Of a stretch of 32,195 bases of DNA, positions 18,855 to 29,268 are shown in pieces. The notes beneath the pieces are model-generated. The model saw only the letters and a list, made by a program, of their open reading frames with translations. It searched no databases and had not been told where the DNA came from. This stretch comes from Gnetum montanum (taxonomy: Eukaryota > Streptophyta > Gnetopsida > Gnetales > Gnetaceae): NCBI GenBank assembly GCA_015680685.1, contig MNCI01020610.1, positions 232,404 through 264,598 on the forward strand, given 5' to 3'. Both the position numbers and the translations under genes were made by a program. Each line of letters begins with the position of its first letter. Position 1 is the stretch's first letter.

Positions 18855-20882
18855 GTCCCAATATTTCCAACATGCATGGATCCAAACCTTCCATTTATTA
18901 ATTCTTGCCATGATCAAAGGTTTAGTCATGGGGGATACCTCCCATTCTAACAAAAAAAATTAGTAAATGTTTTTCCTTTTCTTAGGTTTTACAATTTTGG
19001 TTTTTCAAGTATTTGTTTTCTAATTTCTTGTTTTTTAATTTGTCATTTTATTTTTTTGAGGGTAATCTCATCGGTGAATAAAATACTCATGTGACTCATT
19101 GGTCACGGTGTTGTTCTATGCTATCAAGTCTCAGGTGATTACTTATTTGGACAGTGAGCCAACAACATCCACCCACCCATTCAATTAATAAGAGGTTCTA
19201 CTCTGGGAACAATGATATTTTTTCCATCTTTAAACTTAAAGTAATTTTGTGCTCATTATGCCTAGAGCAAAGAATGATTGACTAAGAGGGAATGGCCAAG
19301 GTGTGACATCAAGGGGACTTGTGGCCTTTCTTTAGTGACATATGTAGGTGCTATCATGCAGCCTGGTTGTACTAAGATCCTTGTAGATCTAACAAAGATT
19401 GGGAGTAAGAGTAATAAAGGCACTCCATAAAGAAACTCAATGCATTTTTGGAGGTCCCACTAGAAAGACATGCACCAATGCCTGAAGGTTCGCGACTTCT
19501 CTAGTTCACTGTTGGAAAGAACAAATTGTTGAAGTGGCTAAAAGAAGAAAAGAAAAGCAAAGAAAAGGAAAGAAAGAAGAAAAAAAAAACAAAAAAACAT
19601 GTTGCCAAGCAATTTCAAAACACTCTTCCTTTGGACAAAACGCCAAGTGATCGTACGCCTAGCTGTCATGATGCCCTTATCGTTGTCCATCATTGGATAA
19701 AACAATGTGATGTCACTAATTGAAAGAATGGACTTGGTCTTGATTTTGGAGCAATGGGCTAATGACACATTAATCACGTCCTACACTCAAGATTCATTAT
19801 GCCCAAAGTCAATTACCTCATGTTCTGATCTTTGCAATTCCTTCTATGATTTGTCTCATCTCATTGCCCATGTATTTTTTTTTTTTGACTTGTGTCTTAT
19901 ATAACATAGAATTCATACCTCATCACCGTAGTATCTACATGTGTGTGTTTTTTTTTTGCCCTGGTGTGAATTGCATTTAACCCTTTTAGTGCCTATGAAC
20001 ATTTTTAGATGTGGTTACGTAAGGGCATGATAGGTAGAAACTTGCTTTGGGGAGGACCCACTGGCATGAATTTTGTAATTTTCATTCTTTGCACATCATT
20101 TTATACCCTCCAATTATTTTATTGCTGCAATAATCTTTCCCTTTATCATCATTTTAAATTCCAATGTTCCTATGCACCACAACATATCCTTTTTCCTCAT
20201 CCTATTCATGAATTTCATTGATAGAATCCACTTCAATACAATTTTGGTGCCTTTAGGTCTCTTTAACATTAATCTAGATCTTTTAAATTAACCTTAAATC
20301 CTTCATTATTGACCTTGGAAATTCAAAAATTCATCAATTTTGCCAAACACCCTATTTTCAAAAGGACACGATATCAGTTCTGATGCAATATCGGGTTTGT
20401 GCTATCAGGTACGCGATATCGTGTTTATAAAAACTATATATAGGAACACCATCACGCAAGTCAACATCATTTTTCACTATTCATGCAAGGGGAGTGATTG
20501 AAATTTTATTCTACGAATTCTGACACTTTGAGCACATACCATTCCAACTTCCATATCTTGCTCATTAACGCTCCGATTGTTGTTCCAATTGAACCTATCT
20601 AAACCCGAAGTGTTTGGCTTAGTCATGGGAGGAGGGTACACTCCAAGTTGCGCATAGTTTTTTCCCAATTCATTATTGCCCAAAGGATATCATACAGAGT
20701 AAATGACTTTAAAAATGTTAAAAACGTTTCACAAATTAATTTTATCTCTTCAACCTAACCATGAAAATAATTTTTTTGGAGTCTCCTAATCAAAATTGGG
20801 CCCAATATCAAAAATTTTATGGGAAACTTTTGTAAAATTTTCTAACTCTAAATCACACTAGATAAGAAATGAATTTATTAAG
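18855..20882 (+). other. Non-coding region of element C with promoter-like segment
   Basis: Contains TCATGGGGGATA (18926-18937), a T-rich tract (18965-19060), an A/G-rich run (19535-19600), the conserved TTGCTTTGGGGAGGACCCAC (20042-20061), a promoter-like stretch (20365-20445) and TCATGGGAGGAGGG (20623-20636). It is collinear with B throughout and with A in patches. Small ORFs such as 19526-19723 are low-complexity Lys/Glu runs and are not retained in B. Confidence 0.7.
20365..20445 (+). promoter_or_regulatory. Internal U3-like promoter candidate upstream of ORF2 in C
   Basis: GATATC at 20370 and 20415 (the latter as ACGCGATATCGTG), a half-motif TGATGCAATATCGGG at 20381 that begins like an LTR, and TATAAAAACTATATATAGG at 20426-20444. 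The order palindromes then TATA copies that of the LTR U3 regions. The downstream sequence (CAACATCATTT…TTCA-GCA) is also found in B, so this is not a foreign solo LTR boundary; B lacks the palindromes themselves. Transcription from here would read into ORF2. Confidence 0.45.
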
Positions 20883-20950
20883 GTAAGAAGTAAGGTATAA
20901 ATCAAATTTTGTAAATAGCCTTACTAATAGACGATTCCGTGTGATTGCAT
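20883..20950 (+). promoter_or_regulatory. Intron-like block directly before ORF2 of C
   Basis: AAG|GTAAGAAG at 20883, CTTACTAAT near 20920 and TGTGATTGCAT ending at 20950, against TGTGATTGTAG in B: the acceptor AG has mutated in C. ORF2's ATG follows directly at 20951. The length is 68 nt. Confidence 0.5.
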
Positions 20951-23679
20951 ATGGTGCCTAAAAGAGGATAGCAAGGAGGACCCTCTCAGGGTGCATCCAA
21001 ATGGCCAAGAAGAGGCAGAGGCTAGATTTCTCTCAAGGAACGTACAGAATAAGAGGCAGAATCATTTAGCATCCATAAAGAACCTCCTGTTACTATGCAA
21101 TCGAGACATGCTGAAGGTGGAGACAACAGAGCCCCTAAACAAGGACAACATCTCACATTGTCTCCAGAATGTGTTCAGGCGATTTGTGAAAGGTCCACGT
21201 TAGCAACTGTGATTGTGAAACTTAACTTTGGAACTTTCACTAAGTTTTCTCTTGAAATAGTTAGGGACCAACTTAAGGGGTCCCCACTGTTGCCTATTCT
21301 CTCTGATAGTGGTGATTGGTACTTGGGAGAGACATACCAATTATGACATAATAAAGAAGAAGGCACCACCATTGATATTGGTGGTATTTCTATAGATTTC
21401 TCTGCCAAAGCCATTTCGGAAGTCCTAAATCTTTCGAATACAAGGCCAAAAGTTGCTCACTTGTCCACTTGTTCTGAAGCTGATGCACAAAAGATTTGGT
21501 TGAAAAGGGCATACGACAAGTAACACAAAGCATATGGAAAGCTTACACTTGAAGAGAGAATCTACTTCAAAATCAGCACATATCACATTTTCCCAACAAA
21601 AGGTTTAAACAAAATTTTCACATATGTGGCTAGAGGAAGTGCCATCTTAATGGGCAAGGTTAATGCCAACCTACCCCATCTATATCTTACAAAAATGTTG
21701 AGATAGTTTGAAGAACGTAAGACAAGGAAGTTTGCATTACCCTTCCCTAGTCTCATTAGGAAGTTGTGCTGACATGTTTGAATTCTAGGGTACACCAATG
21801 ACGTTCCTAGAAAAACCCAAAATGCTTTATTCATTGAATTACTGAAGCCACCAGCCCCAAGGAAAAGTGCTAGTGAAACACTAGAGCTTGAGTAGGAACA
21901 GGAAGCGGGGTCCAACACATAATTTACAAGCCAACAAGACTAACCACCACTGTTGCCGCAGGACTATTGACTGTCGATTTTTCATCTTAGGACCATTACT
22001 AAAATGATCAATTGGGGAAGCCGTGATGAGGCCAATCTCTTCAGGGTCATCAATGATGTCGTACGACCCATGGTCTCAATTGATCACACACGAGGTGAGG
22101 TATCTATCCAAACAAGAGGAGGGGAACCACACTGGTCACAATAGATCTCTAGAAACACTGTATCCTTTCAGGTGCAATTAGAAACTAGTGAAGGCACCAC
22201 AGTAGTGGTCATGTAACACCAAGATGCACTGGGAGTAGTAGAAGTGGTCATGGACCACATAAAAGAATCATTTAATGTGCCTGTTGTGCCACTAGCAAAT
22301 TTTATAGGAGCATGTGATGCTCAAACATTGGTCGGTCCCTCGATGACTCCTGCAGAGCATAAGGTTGTTCTAGATCAATTGCTGTAGATAAGACAAGTCA
22401 TGACATCCTTATTTGACATCCCTCAAGATGTCACAGCAACTTAGTCAAACCTCATCTCCACAAAAGGGAAGCTGATCATGGTAGAGGTCAAAGCCAAGCA
22501 TGTAAAGGAGGAGTTAGAAAGACTCTAAGAAAAGCTTGTCACCCTACAAGCTACATAGCAGGATCCATCCCAATTCATCCCTGTAGACCAACTAGAATCC
22601 TTCTGGACAAAGTAGTTGAATAAATTGCTGGAGGAGAATAAAAAGGTGGCTGAGGAAAAAGACAAGGCTGATTAGGATGCTTCTAAGGCACAAGCTCAAA
22701 CTTATGCACACGACAAAGCACTCAAGGCCTCATAAGAAGAAAATAAACGCCTCGTTGTCAAAAATCTCTGGTTGATGATAGTAGAAAAACAAAAGAATGT
22801 TCTCAAAAAAAAATTTAGCAATTATGAGAACAATTAATAAGGGTTAACCAAGATATGAATCGCTTGGCCAAAGAAAACAGAATCCTCTCAATGGAGGAAG
22901 TACGCGCGATCTGTCAAAAGACAACAATTAAAATAAGCATGTGGCAGAATGAGGCCAAGCTACATGAAAAGCTTAAGGAGCACTTTAGAGATCAGGTGGG
23001 GATGTACAAGCAAGTGGTTGAAAAAGAAATCCATATGGCTAAAGCCCACATTAACACACTCAGTGCTCAAAATACTAATTGGCAGGCCATATTGGATACC
23101 TATGCCTTTGTCCACCACGCAGAACTAAAAAGCTGGGACTTGGAAATACAAGATCTCACATAATACATGGAGTTGGCAAACTTGCGATATGCCAACCTGG
23201 CCATGTTGACAGCAAGATGCCCTAGAACAAAATTGGAAAAGCAGGTAGCAACCACCTACACAAAGTATGAAACAGGATTTGCTGAACATAAGAAGACATT
23301 GTAAAAATTGCAAGTGGAAAATTCTAAATTAGAGGTGGTCAAAATCGGCTACCAAGGACAGAAGGATGTCGTGGCAGATTTGGCTCGATGGCTCACAGAC
23401 TATCAAGAATACAAAAATAAAGCTAGAGCCTATGAAGAGGAACGACAACTGTTTGCAGCTTTGTATGTTAAGGCCAATCACATGTTTCCACAACTACCAT
23501 GCCCATGGGAAGTGTTGACTCCATCAAACATTGGAGCATTAGCATGGACGACATAGGTTCCCCAAATCGAAGAAGAAAAGCTCTAGGCACTTCTTCAAAG
23601 ACATCCATTTCCAAAACCTGGAGCATAAGATCAGGGGAAGAAACCCATGGAGGAGCCACCACCGCTAGGAACCACATGA
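20951..23679 (+). pseudogene. ORF2 of element C, long form (coiled-coil protein)
   Basis: ATG 20951 to TGA 23677-23679, about 2.7 kb, so roughly 900 residues when unbroken. It is interrupted by many stops and at least one frameshift (frame 2 at the start, frame 1 by 22855). Order: a basic N-terminus rich in Gly, Arg and Gln; a conserved block (21160-21450) with LKGSPLLPILSDS, WYLGETYQL, HNKEEGTT and VLNLSNTRPKVA; a middle part without known motifs; and long Glu/Lys/Gln-rich helices (22580-23480) with heptad-like spacing; a proline-rich end with EEPPPLGTT. No clear signal peptide or membrane span, so an envelope function is not supported by what I see. It shares both ends with the short form in B. 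Its place, after gag and before the 3' LTR, is that of the Athila env-like ORF. Confidence 0.7.
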
Positions 23680-23853
23680 GTTCCAACAATTTTGCTTTTT
23701 GTAAATTCTATGTCTGTGTCTAAATTTTTTTTTTCAATCATCACACTACAGCATGACTAATTCCTAGTTAGTCAATAATCCCATACCTATCCACTGTGTA
23801 ATCAATTGAACCCATTCTCATTTTTTCTGACTCAAGGATGAGTTGTTATTCAG

Positions 23854-23864
23854 TCATGGGGGTA
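23854..23864 (+). other. Polypurine tract of element C
   Basis: TCATGGGGGTA, identical to that of A, ends one base before the LTR start. Confidence 0.85.
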
Positions 23865-24710
23865 TGATGAATCGTGTTTTGTTAGGTCCCAATATCGAAT
23901 CCTCAATATTGGGTATGTGATATTGCAGCCTGGATAACGATATTGAATACATGATCTCGTGATTCTTGTGTAAGCCTATAAATACACATTTGGGTGCATA
24001 GGAAAAGAAAAAAGGAAGTGTAAGTGTACAGTCTTTTTTGTTAGTTTCCAATTCTTTCCCTAGTGCATGACCACAGTGTGATTATTGTAATTGTACGAAA
24101 CCTTTATTTGAGTGTGACGTACTTGGACACGCACATCACTGGAAATAAAGATCAAGATTACTCCATCATTGCAGCATTCACTTAGTTTTTAATTGTTTAA
24201 TTATTATTGTTATTTATTATTTTCTTAGTTAATATTTCTTATCATCATTTACCTTTCCTGTTGTTAAATGCAGAATGAGTATGACTTAATCACGAACATT
24301 AAAGTGTAACTACTTGGTAACCCAGTAGTGAATTTAGGAGTGCTCAAGTAATGTGTGCTTGGTAATCCCAGAAGTAGTACATGAGGTCCAAGATGCATAT
24401 GGATGATTAAGGATGGATGCTCATCACACTTAGGCTAGCTTAGACTTCATTTCCTATTGCTTATTAGTTAATCGAGATTATTTTCCATTGTCTCTAGGTG
24501 TAGCACTAGCTTAGGATCACATCATTCGCCTCACTTTGGACTAAACCATACATGACCGAGTAAATACTAGTTCAAATGGAAAGATAGCGAACTACAGTCA
24601 ACGTGTAACTATCTAGATACAACAACTAGTCTATCTACAGAGTTCAACCGGATCGCGCATGAACGCTCATATTCGTATGGTTGAGTGTAGGGGTACCTCA
24701 CCACTTATCA
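23865..24710 (+). mobile_element. 3' LTR of element C
   Basis: 846 bp from TGATG to TTATCA. U3 shows decayed GATATC motifs (CAATATCGAATCCTCAATATTG near 23891), TATAAATA at 23977-23984 and AATAAA at 24144-24149. It is the same family as B's 5' LTR and ends with CGTATGGTTGAGTGTAGGGG-TACCTC, the ending common to all these LTRs. It is followed by ATTGGGATCT, not by a PBS, which confirms it is the 3' LTR. Confidence 0.9.
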
Positions 24711-24775
24711 ATTGGGATCTTAAATAACTCATAAAAAGTTTTATTTTAGATTTTCCATGTGAATAATAGAAGGCT
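24711..24775. other. Spacer between elements C and D
   Basis: 65 bp of AT-rich sequence with no feature. Its last five bases, AGGCT, would be the left target duplicate of D; the right copy is outside the window. Confidence 0.6.
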
Positions 24776-25731
24776 TGATGAGTCATTGTTGGTTGGCTGC
24801 ATTAATGAGGCCTTGTCAATGTAGCCAACCACATCAACGAGACCTCGTTGACGAGGCCTAGTCGATGGATTTTGATTTGTGTCAGTGATGCCTTGTCGAT
24901 GTGGTGTCTATCCATCACCTATAAATATACGCCTACCTACTACATTTATGGGGAGTCTAGATTTTAATTGTAATAAATCTCTTGCATTTTTTTATTTAGA
25001 AGTTAGAATTTTTTCCCTAAGTGCCATAGTAGGAGTCATTGAGTGTGCAAATCTTTATTTGAGCATTGTTGTACCTGAGCACGATAGTGTGTGCAGTAAT
25101 AAAGACGAGCTTTCTAATAAACCTTGTAGTAATTTGGATAAATTAGCTCTCTTATTTATGCATTTAATGTTTTCAATTATTTGTTAATTATTTTCAATTA
25201 TTTTGTAATTATTTCCCAACAATTGATTTAATGCGAATTATTAAGCTAGATAGATTAAATACATAAGTACGACCACTTCAAGTGTAGCACATCCTCACTT
25301 GGTAATCCTAGTAGCATTATTCACTTGGTAACCCCAGTGGCATAGCGTTTGGTTGCCTAGCAGCATAGCGTTTGGTCACTCAGCAGTGGATATGTGGGTT
25401 CATGACGTGTACAAAAAGTGAGAACAGATGCTTATGTTAGGATTAGTTAATTAGTCATTTAGATTAGTTAATTAAATTCCTTTTTATCTACATTTTAAGC
25501 ACCCACAATATAAAATACAAAATGATAAAAATCAAATGCCTCAATTGCACTTAACCATACCAACGTGCATCACAAGTGTAATTGGGAGGACAATAATTGA
25601 CCTTTAGGCTAGATTCACTTCCTAAAGGGCTAGTGCCTTGGAAATGATAAAGTTCATGGAATTTGATAGAGTTGCACATGAATGCTTTGTGATTCGTATG
25701 GTTGGGCGTAGGGGTACCTCATCGTTGATCA
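24776..25731 (+). mobile_element. 5' LTR of element D
   Basis: 956 bp, TGATG…GATCA. In place of GATATC arrays the U3 carries other inverted motifs: a 13-bp stem with one mismatch (24791-24803 with 24818-24830) and the overlapping palindromes AACGAGACCTCGTT (24836-24849) and CTCGTTGACGAG (24844-24855). TATAAATA is at 24920-24927 and AATAAA at 25098-25103. R and U5 resemble the A LTR (AGTAGGAGTC, ATAAAGACGAGCTTT, the ending CGTATGGTTGGGCGTAGGGG). Confidence 0.88.
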
Positions 25732-25751
25732 TGAGCACTATTGTCGAGGAC
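25732..25751 (+). other. Degenerate primer-binding site of element D
   Basis: TGAGCACTATTGTCGAGGAC stands at the LTR end where A and B have TGGCATCGTTGCCG; it is recognisable only by alignment with them. Confidence 0.55.
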
Positions 25752-25885
25752 TTTGGTTATGGAACATGTGCTATTCAGGTCTCAGTGAATACCAATAATA
25801 TCATTGTACGAACCTAAAGGTCCATATCATTCCCACTATACATAAATTATAAAAGCACACTACAATTTCATTTTTTTTTTACAAA

Positions 25886-28260
25886 ATGTCTTCTTTTTCT
25901 CGTATGCATGACGATACTAAACCACCGATTCTACATAAGAATGCAAGGTGATATACACTCATCTAGATAAGTTTGTACCAAATTTCACCTTCATCCTACA
26001 TTAGGATGAACAGATGTGATGGCACAATATGGAGGACAATGTTGTTTTGCCCCCCGATAGATCTATGCCAGGAATGCTAATTAAAACCTTTTAGAAGTAA
26101 GGCATAACAGATCTTCATGAGTACGTTGTGGATGGGTACGACACTAGGAACTATCATTCCACTAAAACATAATGTAAGCAGGATAAACATTAGGAGAGAC
26201 TCAATGAAGCCACAAAGGGAAAACATTACACTAACCCCTTATTCCTACTAGATCAAGAGAACAATGAGGAGCCTCCCTTGAAAGGTTTTTGAACATGAAG
26301 ATTCTCCAGCCCTTGCTAATGATGATGAGGGTGTGAACTTGACCCTACAATCAACTATTCATCAATTGGGTTCAAGGAAGAGTGATAGCCAAAGTCAAGA
26401 CTCAGGTGAACATTGTAATAATAAGGGATATAATGATGGAGATTGTAAGAAATGTAAGAGTGATGGCAGACACCACAGTGGTGGTGGTGGTCCACCTTCC
26501 TCTTCATCCTCTTCATCTAATTCTAAACATTCCTCTTCATCTGATAGTTCTCATAGAAGCCACCATCAAAACAATCATGATGAAGGTGATCGATGAAATA
26601 ATAATGACCATGAAGGCCGCCAAAACCAAATGGATGGCCGAAACCATCATTAGCATCATCAACACAATGATGATGATGAACCTTTACTCACAACTTGAAG
26701 TATGCTTAACATTGCAGGGGTAATAAGAATTCCAACTAGGCATATGAAGGAAAGTCGGATCAAGTTCCTAAACATGAACAATATCCCAAGATTTGAGGGG
26801 GGATACAACTCTAATCTGTACACACATCTACAAGCTTTTCAAGATGCCCGCGCCTTAAAAAACATTGAAAATGAGTGGTAGAACTCAAGCTTTTTCCAAG
26901 GATACTCATTAAGGAAGTTGAAAGTTGTATTAGTCCTGAGAATCGAAATTTATTTGAAGATGGAGTACCATGTTAGAACTGTTCAATGATAAATATCAAA
27001 CATACTCTAGAGTGTCTAATCTAAGAAGGCAAATCCAAGGCTAGAAACAAGGAGCACATGAACCCTTAGATGCTGCCATGGGCCAATACTATTCACTCTT
27101 ACATAGATGCCCTAGCCATGGTTACTCTCAGAGGGAACAACTTTGCCACATCATAGATGGGCTTAGGGTAGAAACAAGAAGAATCCTTGGGATGTATGCC
27201 CAAGGGAGGTTATTTGAAATGAGAGCTCATTAGATTCAAAGGTTAATTGAGTAGGTAGCAAAAGAAGAAGGTGAGCTACAAAAAAGAAAGAGTGCTAAAG
27301 AGTATAATAAGGACCCATTCATCAGAAAATAGAGGTTCGATTTTGTGACGAGAAGGACTCATCACTTAATGAAGTGGTGAATAGAAAGACCTTACCTATC
27401 CAAAAATCTATTTCTAAATTTTCAACCAAGGTTGACAAGTTATGAAACTCTTTGGATGAAAAGTTTCAAATGGCTTTGAAAATTGCTAAAGAATCCAAAA
27501 AGAAAAATAGTTATCGTAATCGTAGACGACAAAAAGAAGCTGAATGTGCCTACCAAAGAAGTAAGGGTAAAGCTAATATAGTAGAGGAAGTTATGGAGTC
27601 TGACTTTGATGATGAAACTGAATGTGACATTTGTTAATATGAACATCCCAAGGGATGTTACCTTATGGTGTCATGCTTACAACAATTTGGAGTGTACACA
27701 TTGAACCCCTGCCTAGCACATAGCCAAGCTCCAAGATGATTGCCTTATCCTTAAGGTAGTTCAAGATAATTCCACCAGCAATAACAAGCTTACTACCCAA
27801 GTGGAACTCCTCCACAACCTTATGAATGGTACCAATAGTGATACTAACCACAATTTTGGGGAATGCCACCACCAAGGTAGGAGTATCCTTATAGGAAACC
27901 AAATCCATATGGATACTATGTTTGGCAACCTACCTCCCCTAGAAGTTCAACAAGTCATGCATCATTCCAGCTCACTATTATCCTCCAGATTACCACCAAA
28001 CACGTTCACCATCTACTCAAGGGGAAAACCCATATTAGTATCCTTATCATCCTCCACATCCCTCTGCACCTACACCTCCACCTTCAACTTAGTTACCTCC
28101 TACTCCATCCATGCAAGGTGAAATTCCTCCACAGCCACAACAACAAAATGCTACAAGGGTTGTACACTCACAACCAGTTTTTCAACCAAGTGGTTCAGAT
28201 AATCGATCAAGGAAACGACCTTTCTTCCAGCCTAGTAATCCTCTCCAGCCTTTATAACCT
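25886..28260 (+). pseudogene. gag: gag of element D
   Basis: Starts AAAATGTCTTCTTT like A. Tracts recognisable by comparison with A: VPNFTFILH and VVLPPDRSM (about 25975-26060), a serine/histidine-rich linker (26480-26590), the Gag core from NNIPRFEGGYN (26775), a frameshift just after W-TAG at 26878, then a later tract with YSQREQLCHIIDGLR and GMYAQGR (27120-27215), a Lys-rich helix, a zinc-knuckle remnant ECDIC-stop-YEHPKGC (27620-27660) and a proline-rich end near 28020-28260. At least two frameshifts and many stops. The TAG at 26878 is at the same codon as the TAG at 9889 in A. Confidence 0.85.
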
Positions 28261-28850
28261 ACTTCGGTTGATTGCCCTGCATCTCTAATACCCGCATCCT
28301 CTACATCAAATACCTTCGAGCATCCTTCAAACCAAGTTCTACCTAGGATCTTCACTGTAATGCTAACTCATGTTGTTTTTGACTAGATCAAGGCTGGCAA
28401 CCTTCCTACAAAAAGATCTAATCCAAGAAGTCCACTCATCTTTCTTCAGATTGTTGAACAATAGCCATGCAAGGCTCTTCTTGAATCTAGTTCTGGAGTT
28501 AACCTCATCTCCCATGATATGTACAAAGCTTGGAACCTACCACCTCTTAAGAAGAGCAATATCCATTTAGAATTAGCAAATTAGTTGATTATAGTCCCTT
28601 TGGGATTAGTACAGGACATTGTGACCATAGTTTCCGAGTGATTCTATCCTATTGATTTTTAGGTAATCAAGGTGGACAACTGCAAAAGTGACTTTCCTAT
28701 CATCATGGGAAGGGCTTGGTTAAGCATGGTCGATGTGTGAATGGGTATAAGGGACCTATCTCGCAAAATATCTCAGGAGAATGAGTTAGGAAAAATTGAG
28801 AAAAAGCGTATTCCATGCATCGCGTACAGTGATAACGGGTGCAATTGTGT
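28261..28850 (+). pseudogene. pro: Protease region of element D
   Basis: Collinear with the protease of A: an FTVMLTHVV segment, then ALLESSSGVNLIS (about 28474-28512), FPIIMGRAWLS (about 28693) and KIEKKRIPCIAY. The retropepsin active site D-S/T-G has become E-S-S at 28483-28491, so the enzyme is dead even apart from the surrounding stops. It continues in frame 1 into the linker. Confidence 0.8.
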
Positions 28851-29268
28851 GCAAAAGATTTGGTCCATTAAAAGTACATACATTAAGGCATGTAATCAGA
28901 GTGCGTAAGAAGTTAATATTCAACGATGTCTATATGTAGCAGCCACAAAGCAGGAGGGCACCTAGTGGCTGCTAGTTGATTCAGATAGCAGCACAATATG
29001 CATGGAGCCAATTGAAAGCTTAACTTGTGTAGATACAGAAGGCATGAACAAAATTGAACAAGTCCACTCCCAACTCTCTAATGAAGATGATGATAACTAT
29101 TGGGGAAAGTTGGAGATCCCTGATCACTTCAAGCAAGAGTTGTTAGAACTAAAAACTTTACTAGTCGGAATGGAGTATGCATTTTTAAAGAATGGTAAAC
29201 TAGTCATCATTAATGCCAAACTTGCTCCTGAACAAAAAGAAAAGTTGTTGAAAGTGGTGAATAAATAG
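28851..29268 (+). pseudogene. Protease-RT linker of element D
   Basis: Includes an open stretch of 88 codons (29002-29268) ending in LKTLLVGMEYAFLKNGK and INAKLAPEQKEKLLKVVNK, the segment that precedes RT in Athila-type pol (LPSHLRYAFLG…LT.EQE.KLL.VL type). This is the part that has been cut out of element A. Confidence 0.75.

Larger units (their letters stand above)
18565..24710 (+). mobile_element. Element C: 5'-truncated, pol-less Athila-type element
   Basis: Begins within the tail of gag at the base after B's LTR, then non-coding DNA, a promoter-like segment, an intron-like block, ORF2, a polypurine tract and the 3' LTR. It matches B inverted for the whole shared length at roughly 70-75% identity by eye. 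The 5' LTR, PBS and most of gag are missing; they would be expected on the far side of B, but 4914-5225 does not contain them. No RT or integrase is present. It is the oldest layer of the nest. Confidence 0.85.

Noticed and set aside
19526-19723. Lys/Glu-rich ORF in the non-coding part of C
   Set aside because: Product of an A/G-rich low-complexity run; the equivalent part of B is not open in the same way.
20365-20470. A separate solo LTR nested in C
   Set aside because: No LTR end, no AATAAA or U5 part and no target duplication; the downstream half is shared with B. Kept instead as a promoter-like segment, with the alternative stated.
20951-23679. ORF2 as a true envelope gene
   Set aside because: The position fits, but I see no signal peptide, transmembrane helix or cleavage site, so I only call it an env-position ORF.
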